NCBI GenBank assembly: GCA_003650865.1
Contig: QMSN01000022.1
Span: 1 to 10,805 of the forward strand
Source of the DNA: Thermoprotei archaeon
GTDB taxonomy: Archaea > Thermoproteota > Methanomethylicia > Nezhaarchaeales > WYZ-LMO8
DNA: 10,805 nucleotides
Reading direction: 5' to 3'
The notes under the pieces: model-generated
Seen by the model: only the letters and a program-made list of their open reading frames with translations
What the model was told of the DNA's origin: nothing
Databases searched by the model: none
Program-made: the position numbers and the translations under genes
Shown: one piece after another, positions 5,856 through 10,805 of the stretch
Position numbering within the stretch: position 1 is the first letter of the stretch
Layout: every line of letters starts with the position of its first letter

Positions 5856-7994
5856 ATAGACGTAGACTCCCTCGACATACCAATTGAAGTTAAGAGACTA
5901 CTGAAGAGTAGGGGTATTAAGACGCTCTATCCCCCTCAAGAGATGGCTGTAAAGGCTGGAGTTCTAAGAGGCAAAAGCATCGTAGTAGCTGCTCCAACAG
6001 CTTCAGGCAAGACGCTCATAGCGGAGCTTGCAATAACCAAGAGGGTTTTAGAGGAGAGGGTGAAAGCCCTATACCTAACCCCTCTAAGGGCTTTAGCTTA
6101 CGAGAAGTGGCTTGAGTTTAAGAAGTACTCCGAGCTTGGCTTAAAGGTTGCAGTTACTACGGGCGACTACGACAGCGATGATAGATGGCTGAAGGGCTAC
6201 GACGTAATCGTGTGTACAAACGAGAAGCTTGACAGCTTAATTCGGCATAGCGCTCCTTGGCTTAGCGATGTCGGCATAGTGGTGTCAGATGAGGTACACT
6301 TGATAAACGACCCTGGTAGAGGGCCCACCCTTGAGGTCGTCTTAGCGAGGCTTAGAAGCCTAACTTCTAACCTCCAGCTACTGGCTTTAAGCGCCACCAT
6401 AAGCAATGCCCACGTATTGGCTGACTGGCTGGAAGCAGAACTTGTCGAGTGTGACTGGAGACCTGTACCTCTAAAGATGGGGGTATGCGTTGGCAATAAG
6501 ATCACGTTTAACGATGGTAGTGAACACGTCTTCGAGAGGGTGTCAGGCGACCCCATCATAGACATGGCCTTAGAGGTCGTCAAGAAGGGTGGTCAATGCC
6601 TCGTCTTCGCCAACACTAGGCACAACGCGGTGAGGTATGCAGCTAAGATGTCTAGGCACCTAGAGCCTTTAGTCGACCCCAAGGAAGTGAAGGAGATCTG
6701 TGAGGAGATGGAGGAGGGGGAAGAGGCCACATCAATTAACGAAGAGCTCTCAAGCTACATTAGGAAGGGGGTCGCCTTCCACCACGCAGGGCTATCAGCT
6801 AGGCAGAGAAGGATCATAGAAGAGGCATTTAGGGCCTTTAAGATAAAGGTTGTGTGTTCAACACCCACTCTAGCTGCTGGCGTAAACCTCCCAGCTAGGA
6901 GAGTCATAATTCAGGACTACAGGAGGTACGACGTAAACGTTGGGATGCACAAGATACCAGTGCTCGAATTCCACCAGATGGCTGGTAGAGCTGGGAGGCC
7001 ACAGTACGACGAGTACGGCGAGGCTGTAGCTATAGCTAAGACGGCCCTTGAGGCCTACAGCATATTTAGCCATTACATAAACTCTAAGCCTGAGGAGATA
7101 ACGTCTCAGCTTGCCAATGAGGCAGCCTTGAGAACCCACGTGTTGGCCACAATAGCCTCCATGGGCTCTGCCTCCATAGGGGATCTGGCGAGGTTTATAG
7201 ATAAGACCCTCTATGCTCATCAGTTCACGCCTATTGGAGCTATGCTGACAGTTAGGGGGGTCATAAGTTTCCTCGCTCGAGGAGGCTTCATAACCATCAG
7301 GGGAGAGGAGCTAATAGCCACAGAGCTTGGGCGAAGGGTTTCAGAGCTTTACATAGATCCGCTCTCGGCAATAATAATACTGAAGAACTTGAAGAGAAGG
7401 CATGGACTTACAACTCTTGGCTACCTACACCTCCTCTGTAAAGTCCCTGAAGTCCCGAAGCTTCACCCGAGGAAGGCTGATGTAGATAGGATAGGGAGCT
7501 TTGCCTTGGAGAGCGAGGAGCTATTAATAGAGGAGGACCAGGACTTAGCCTCCACGCTAGCTGAAGTCAAGACTGCGCTCATGCTCTACGACTGGGTAAA
7601 TGAGCTCGCAGAGGACGACATAGTGTCGAGGTATGATGTGGGGCCTGGCGACATCTACGCTATAACTCAGACGGCTGAGTGGATATGCTACGCGGCTAGC
7701 GAGATAGCCAAGATCATGGGCATGGTAAGGCACCACTCCAAGCTAAGCCAGCTAACCCCTAGGATTAGGTGGGGTGCCCGAGAGGAGTTGCTTGAGCTAC
7801 TTCAGCTAGAGGGTATAGGGAGAGTTAGGGCTAGGATACTCTACAACTATGGCTATAAGAAGCTCGAAGACGTGGCTCAAGCAAGAGTCGCTAGGCTAGC
7901 TGAGCTACCTAAGATAGGTGTCAAGCTGGCTCAGAGGATAATAGACCAAGCAAAGGACATTGTGAGTAGACGCAGTGGGGCCGGGGGGATTTGA
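5856..7994 (+). CDS. hel308: ATP-dependent DNA helicase Hel308 (SF2, Ski2-like); start codon uncertain
   Basis: Hel308 unwinds lagging-strand duplexes at stalled forks with 3'-to-5' polarity. Numbering from 5856 gives 712 residues, a normal length. Motifs are the Q-motif LYPPQ (24-28), motif I APTASGKT (46-53), LTPLRALAYEK (Ia), motif II DEVH (145-148), motif III LSATISN, FANTRH (IV), TPTLAAGVNLPARRVII (V) and QMAGRAGRP (VI), then the winged helix, ratchet domain and a C-terminal helix-hairpin-helix (LEGIGRVRARILYNYG, LPKIGVKLAQRII). The first ATG in frame (5943) falls after the Q-motif, yet the 29 codons before it encode a conserved-looking Hel308 N-terminus (DSLDIPIEVKRLLKSRGIK then the Q-motif). 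The upstream in-frame stop is TGA 5847-5849, and there is no ATG, GTG or TTG between. I set the start at ATA 5856 because of the ribosome site before it; a sequence error is the main alternative. The last 19 bases overlap the tRNA gene on the other strand. Confidence 0.93.
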   Translation: MDVDSLDIPIEVKRLLKSRGIKTLYPPQEMAVKAGVLRGKSIVVAAPTASGKTLIAELAITKRVLEERVKALYLTPLRALAYEKWLEFKKYSELGLKVAVTTGDYDSDDRWLKGYDVIVCTNEKLDSLIRHSAPWLSDVGIVVSDEVHLINDPGRGPTLEVVLARLRSLTSNLQLLALSATISNAHVLADWLEAELVECDWRPVPLKMGVCVGNKITFNDGSEHVFERVSGDPIIDMALEVVKKGGQCLVFANTRHNAVRYAAKMSRHLEPLVDPKEVKEICEEMEEGEEATSINEELSSYIRKGVAFHHAGLSARQRRIIEEAFRAFKIKVVCSTPTLAAGVNLPARRVIIQDYRRYDVNVGMHKIPVLEFHQMAGRAGRPQYDEYGEAVAIAKTALEAYSIFSHYINSKPEEITSQLANEAALRTHVLATIASMGSASIGDLARFIDKTLYAHQFTPIGAMLTVRGVISFLARGGFITIRGEELIATELGRRVSELYIDPLSAIIILKNLKRRHGLTTLGYLHLLCKVPEVPKLHPRKADVDRIGSFALESEELLIEEDQDLASTLAEVKTALMLYDWVNELAEDDIVSRYDVGPGDIYAITQTAEWICYAASEIAKIMGMVRHHSKLSQLTPRIRWGAREELLELLQLEGIGRVRARILYNYGYKKLEDVAQARVARLAELPKIGVKLAQRIIDQAKDIVSRRSGAGGI

Positions 7995-8073
7995 ACCCCC
8001 GATCACCAGCGATCTGTGAAGTTGGGGACTTCTCCCCAGGCTGGCATCCTAATCCAGGCTAGACTACGGCCCC
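7976..8073 (-). tRNA. tRNA-Pro (anticodon GGG) with a 22-nt intron
   Basis: On the minus strand the gene runs from G1 at 8073 to discriminator A73 at 7976. The acceptor stem GGGGCCG/CGGCCCC is 7 of 7 paired, followed by U8-A9, D arm GTCT/GGAT with an 11-base loop, anticodon stem CCAGC/GCTGG, variable region TGATC, T stem GGGGG/CCCCC and T loop TTCAAAT. Removing a 22-base insertion leaves anticodon loop CTGGGGC: C32, U33, anticodon GGG (8035-8037), G37 and C38. That is a proline tRNA, 76 nt long when mature and before CCA addition. The 3' CCA is not encoded, so the CCA-adding enzyme in this window is needed. The 3' end lies antisense to the last codons of hel308. GGG can read CCC and CCU proline codons. 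Confidence 0.95.
8012..8033 (-). other. tRNA-Pro intron (37/38 position, bulge-helix-bulge)
   Basis: The 22-base intron lies between tRNA positions 37 and 38, the canonical archaeal site. Folding by eye gives a bulge-helix-bulge motif. The 5' bulge is GG^A. The central helix pairs C32-G, U33-A and G34-C, with a G35/A mismatch as its fourth pair. The 3' bulge is AU^C. The intron closes on itself with GAAGU/ACUUC around loop CCCCA. Cleavage after the second base of each bulge gives exact 5-bp anticodon-stem exons. This is the substrate form of the archaeal tRNA splicing endonuclease, whose products are joined by RtcB-type ligase. Confidence 0.85.
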
Positions 8074-8095
8074 TTCCCCTAGAGGTTAGGGAGGA

Positions 8096-8106
8096 GAATA
8101 TTTATC
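8096..8106 (-). promoter_or_regulatory. TATA box of the tRNA-Pro gene
   Basis: The minus strand reads GATAAATATTC, preceded by the purine-rich ACAAA expected of a BRE. The centre of the TAAATATT core is 27-28 bases upstream of tRNA position 1, the standard archaeal distance. It lies in the 42-base gap 8074-8115 between the tRNA and the end of the kinase gene, so the tRNA has its own promoter rather than depending on read-through from the kinase operon. Nothing else is seen in the gap. Confidence 0.75.
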
Positions 8107-8115
8107 TTTGTCTCC

Positions 8116-8889
8116 TTAACCTATGAGCTTTACAGCTCTCAGCAAATCCATGAAAGAGCTCCGAGTCTTAAGCCTCTTATACGTCCTTAGGGCCTCAATT
8201 AGGGCTTCACGCTCAGCCTCAACCCCCAACTTCTCACATACAACTCGAGAGAGGGGGCTTCCAGTTAAGAACAGGAAGCTGAATATCGAGGAGACGTTGG
8301 AGGGCCTCCTACGCCTACTAGAGCTTCCAAAGTCCAGTATTACTGGCTTGCCATTAGAGAAGAGTACGTGCCTATAAGCCCTCGAAAGCTCTCCGTGATC
8401 AAGACCTGCTGTGTCAAGCCTCCAACACTGCTCAAGCAGATCTCTAAGTGCATCTCTAAGCTCACTAGCTTCAGCTTTTACCACGAAGTCGCCTATTAAG
8501 AGACCCTCGACAAGCTCCATTACTATGAAGTCTCTAGTGAACCCGTAGACTTTCGCGCCAACACCAAAAGTGTTAGCTAAAGCTTGGCTCTCCCCCTCCG
8601 AAATTAGAGTCTTAACGTGAGAGTCCACCCTCCTAATCTTCAAGGCTACGGCGAGGTCGTTGACTAAGGCCTTTACAACTACGCTGTCACAACCCTTCCC
8701 CAGCACATTGAAGCCCTGAACCTCTTGGCAGCCGTAGGAGACTACAGCGTCCACGTCGAGCTCCTGCAGTTGGCGAAGTCTGTCAGCGAGAACCTCATCA
8801 CTACAAGGCTTAGGATAGCAGAGTATCTTAACCAGTAAGTCGCGGTCCTCAGGTCTATAGAGCCTCACCTGAAGCATTCTATGAGCCAC
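8116..8889 (-). CDS. Divergent archaeal Ser/Thr-type protein kinase (COG2112-like)
   Basis: A 257-residue cytoplasmic protein. After an N-terminal region of about 60 residues comes a small kinase fold: Gly-rich loop LGKGCDSVVV (63-72), the ATP-anchoring lysine in VALKIRR (Lys84), a candidate helix-C glutamate in SEGESQAL (98-100), hinge MELVEG (124-129), catalytic-loop equivalent LDHGELSRAYRHV (163-175) and metal-binding DFG (186-188). It resembles the uncharacterised archaeal kinase family COG2112, related to the RIO/Bud32 lineage. The catalytic Asp and downstream Asn of Bud32's HGDLTxxN are Glu and Tyr here. The substrate is unknown. The start is probably GTG 8889, with GGGAG 7 bases ahead; ATG 8877 is an alternative. 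Either way the gene overlaps the cca 3' end (25 or 13 bp) and is the last gene of a thpR-cca-kinase operon, hinting at a tie to tRNA metabolism. Confidence 0.8.
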   Translation of the reverse strand: MAHRMLQVRLYRPEDRDLLVKILCYPKPCSDEVLADRLRQLQELDVDAVVSYGCQEVQGFNVLGKGCDSVVVKALVNDLAVALKIRRVDSHVKTLISEGESQALANTFGVGAKVYGFTRDFIVMELVEGLLIGDFVVKAEASELRDALRDLLEQCWRLDTAGLDHGELSRAYRHVLFSNGKPVILDFGSSSRRRRPSNVSSIFSFLFLTGSPLSRVVCEKLGVEAEREALIEALRTYKRLKTRSSFMDLLRAVKLIG

Positions 8890-10313
8890 TCTGGAGCTCC
8901 CTTAAGAAATGAGCTTAAGGACTTCCTAAAGTCCTCTACCCCTCTCTTGCATATATCTACTATGTCCTCGTTTAGTGCTATGTCCAGCCTGCGCTTGAAG
9001 GCTGAGATGACTGCTTTGCTTATGTCAGCATTGGGGTACTCAGTCCTGATTAAAGCTGGAGCTTCACTAACTCTCTTGGCGACTAAGACGACTAGTCTAT
9101 CGCCTTCAATGAAGGGACCTGCAACCGTTGAGCTTGAGGATACATGTTTAGAGAGGAACTTCAAGGTGTTATGCCTTGACGTGACTGGTGGACCTACATG
9201 TTTGATGGTGGGAGGTACCTCGTCTCTCTCTATCTCGAATAAGAACACAACCTCCCTATTCTCCTCAAGGCTCTCAAGCCGCTCATCGCACCAAGCTGTG
9301 TACCTCAAGACCTTGAAGCCCCCTCTCTCGAGAAGCTTGGCTAGGCCTTGACTAGACCTCTTAATCTGCCCCCACAAGATGTCGGGAGGTGAGGGCTCTA
9401 GATCTGTAGCGATAGCTAGTAGAGCTGTCCCGCTCTTCTCAATGTAGGACTTTATGTCCAGCTTTGCAGCTTCTTTACGCTCTACTCCCAGGCCGAAGAA
9501 CACCTTGCTTGGCTTTAACATAAAAAGCTGGCACGCCAATATGAAAGTGGAGAGCTTCTCCAAGGAGAGAGCAGCAGCGACGTTTCTGTTCTTGTCAACT
9601 GGGTCCACGACGACTAGGGGGCTTTTAAAGACCTCTAAAGCCCTAGACGGATCCTCGTAGTGGCTGGCTATGTCTATAACTGTCGAGTAAGGCCTCCAAT
9701 TAGAGGCTTCGTGCACTACGTCTAGGAAGGAGCCGTAGTATAACACTAAGAGCTCGCACAAGTAGCCTGAAAACCCGGACACCTTGATCTCAGCTCCATA
9801 AGCCCCTATACCCTTCATGAAGCCCTTGAGGAGCCTAATGTTGTTCCTCAGCTTCTCATTAAGTCTAGACTTCACGAAGCGAGTATGAAGAGGTGTTCTG
9901 TCAACAGCCGTTAGCGGCCTAGAAACCTCGCCGCTGATCTCTAGGCACGGCACTATGTCGACCATGTAGCTGTCCACTAGAGCTCTCACGTAAGGATGCT
10001 CAGCGTAACACTCTAAGTACCTATCTCCAGCTGAAGCTCTAGCAACCTCAAGCCCTACACGCTTAACCTCATCGATAGGGGTGTCGGGAGGAAAAATTAT
10101 GAATATGTCTATGTCCTTGTCACCTTTGATCCAAGTGTCCTTAGCTATAGACCCTTGAACTTCAGGCCTAGCTTTAACGCCTAGCCTCCTGCAGACCTCA
10201 GATATCCTCTTCGTGAAGACCTCCACTATGGAATCGACTAACCCCCTCTCCTCCTCATCGGGGGAGAGCTCCTTCAAAACCTCCTCTAGAAGCTCTTGGA
10301 CGTGAAGCTCCAT
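8865..10313 (-). CDS. cca: CCA-adding enzyme (archaeal class I tRNA nucleotidyltransferase)
   Basis: A 482-residue enzyme that builds or repairs the 3' CCA of tRNAs from CTP and ATP without a nucleic acid template. The catalytic head has the nucleotidyltransferase signature GSIAKDTWIKGDKDIDIFI (54-72), with metal ligands Asp67 and Asp69 and a third carboxylate, Asp119, in YMVDIVPC. The archaeal-specific segment LLKGFMKGIGAYGAEIKVSGFSGYLCELLVLYYGSF follows (about 161-196), then the body and tail domains. It is slightly longer than the roughly 440-450 residues usual for the class. The start is ATG 10313, with GGTGA 10 bases ahead, 3 bases after the thpR stop; the 3' end overlaps the kinase gene. 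The tRNA-Pro gene in this window lacks an encoded CCA, so this enzyme is required for its maturation. Confidence 0.97.
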   Translation of the reverse strand: MELHVQELLEEVLKELSPDEEERGLVDSIVEVFTKRISEVCRRLGVKARPEVQGSIAKDTWIKGDKDIDIFIIFPPDTPIDEVKRVGLEVARASAGDRYLECYAEHPYVRALVDSYMVDIVPCLEISGEVSRPLTAVDRTPLHTRFVKSRLNEKLRNNIRLLKGFMKGIGAYGAEIKVSGFSGYLCELLVLYYGSFLDVVHEASNWRPYSTVIDIASHYEDPSRALEVFKSPLVVVDPVDKNRNVAAALSLEKLSTFILACQLFMLKPSKVFFGLGVERKEAAKLDIKSYIEKSGTALLAIATDLEPSPPDILWGQIKRSSQGLAKLLERGGFKVLRYTAWCDERLESLEENREVVFLFEIERDEVPPTIKHVGPPVTSRHNTLKFLSKHVSSSSTVAGPFIEGDRLVVLVAKRVSEAPALIRTEYPNADISKAVISAFKRRLDIALNEDIVDICKRGVEDFRKSLSSFLKGAPEWLIECFR

Positions 10314-10316
10314 GAG

Positions 10317-10805
10317 CTACGCTTCACCTTCACACCTAGCTTCATAGATAGTCTCGTAGATAGGGCCGCGAGGCGTTAATGTGCTCTTCTTAAGCCTTAT
10401 AGACTTAACCTCTTGAAAGCCTATCTCAACCTCTCTTAAGCTGCTCAAGGTCTTCCTCAAAGCGTAACCCGAGAACTTAACCCTGGCCAAAGTCACGTGA
10501 GGCTCAAACCTCGACTCGCTCTCAAGCCTTAGAGGTATTGAGAGTAACTTAGGCCTTAAGTGCGAGTATATTTCCCTCACGTGCTCAAAGCCCTCGCTAA
10601 TGCCAACCCATATAACCCTAGGTCTGTCTATTGACGGAAAGGCACCTATACCTTTAAGCTTTAAGGTGAACGGGCTAAAGGAGAGCTCTGACAGGACACC
10701 CTTAACTCTCTCAACGACACTTGGCGGCTGCTCACCTAGGAAGAACAACGTTAGGTGGAGGTTCTCTGGCTCCACGAGCTTTAGCTTCGAGCCTTGCGTC
10801 TGAAG
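10317..10805 (-). CDS. thpR: RNA 2',3'-cyclic phosphodiesterase (2H family, 2'-5' RNA ligase), 5' end cut by window edge
   Basis: The reading frame is open to the window edge, giving 162 visible residues; the GTG at 10775 is an internal valine codon (KLKLVEPENLHLTL), not the start. The two HxT motifs that define 2H phosphoesterases are present, HLTL (His17 of the visible part) and HVTL (His103), together with family segments KGIGAFPSIDRPRVIWVGI and LTPRGPIYETIYE. The first 20 to 30 residues, normally a short beta strand such as RAFIAID, lie beyond the window. The family opens 2',3'-cyclic phosphates on RNA to 2'-phosphates and can join 2'-5' ends of tRNA halves in vitro. It ends 3 bases before the cca start; a thpR-cca pairing occurs in other archaea and suggests a role in tRNA end processing or repair. 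The C-terminus is intact. Confidence 0.93.
   Translation of the reverse strand, partial: LQTQGSKLKLVEPENLHLTLFFLGEQPPSVVERVKGVLSELSFSPFTLKLKGIGAFPSIDRPRVIWVGISEGFEHVREIYSHLRPKLLSIPLRLESESRFEPHVTLARVKFSGYALRKTLSSLREVEIGFQEVKSIRLKKSTLTPRGPIYETIYEARCEGEA

Noticed and set aside
8012..8033. Reading the tRNA as intronless with an expanded anticodon loop, or a different anticodon
   Set aside because: The 29-base loop resolves to a standard 7-base loop only by removing 22 bases at 37/38, and those bases form a bulge-helix-bulge with correct cleavage geometry; the result is a normal tRNA-Pro(GGG).
7976..8073. Integration site or mobile element at the tRNA-Pro gene
   Set aside because: No integrase, direct repeat of the tRNA 3' end, or foreign-looking cargo is visible on either side; the flanks are core genes.
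8881..9351. Plus-strand open frame of 156 codons opposite cca
   Set aside because: It is Ser/Leu/Thr-rich with no motif and sits fully antisense to the conserved CCA enzyme; a shadow frame.
10317..10775. Complete thpR starting at GTG 10775
   Set aside because: The frame continues open to the window edge with family-like residues (GSKLKLVEPEN), so the GTG is an internal valine codon and the gene is cut by the window, not short.

Overview
The window is archaeal chromosomal DNA, most likely from a thermophilic member of the Thermoproteota/TACK group. It carries archaeal-type clamp loader genes (rfcL, rfcS), a GINS gene directly in front of mcm, a Hel308 helicase, an archaeal class I CCA-adding enzyme, and a tRNA gene with an intron between positions 37 and 38 and no encoded CCA. 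Arg and Ile codons are mostly AGG/AGA and ATA, which is common in hyperthermophilic archaea. I cannot assign a genus from sequence alone.

Layout. (1) 1-921, + strand: the 3' end of a MoaB-type molybdenum-cofactor gene, followed 5 bases later by a MobB-like protein with a degenerate P-loop and a four-cysteine Fe-S domain. (2) 905-3124, - strand: rfcS then rfcL (clamp loader small and large subunits). The end of rfcL overlaps the end of the MobB-like gene tail to tail. (3) 3125-3251: a compact divergent promoter region with a perfect 8-bp inverted repeat. (4) 3252-7994, + strand: GINS, MCM and Hel308 in a tight run (8-bp overlap between GINS and mcm; 14-bp gap between mcm and the inferred hel308 start). 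Hel308 has no ordinary start codon in the right place, although its conserved N-terminus is encoded in frame. (5) 7976-8073, - strand: tRNA-Pro(GGG) with a 22-nt intron, its 3' end antisense to the last codons of hel308, and a clear TATA box upstream. (6) 8116-10805, - strand: thpR (cut by the window edge), cca and a divergent Ser/Thr-type kinase, packed as one operon.

Together the centre is a head-to-head DNA replication locus: clamp loader to the left, replicative helicase with its GINS partner and a fork-repair helicase to the right. The right end is an RNA (tRNA 3'-end) metabolism operon: the CCA enzyme is needed because the tRNA gene lacks CCA, and ThpR acts on 2',3'-cyclic phosphate RNA ends of the kind made during intron excision. 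Every gene is recognisable as core archaeal machinery. I did not see a mobile element, CRISPR array or clearly new multi-gene system. The points worth a second look are the hel308 start, the inactive-looking MobB/Fe-S protein, the tRNA intron with its competing fold, the promoter inverted repeat and the kinase's altered catalytic loop.
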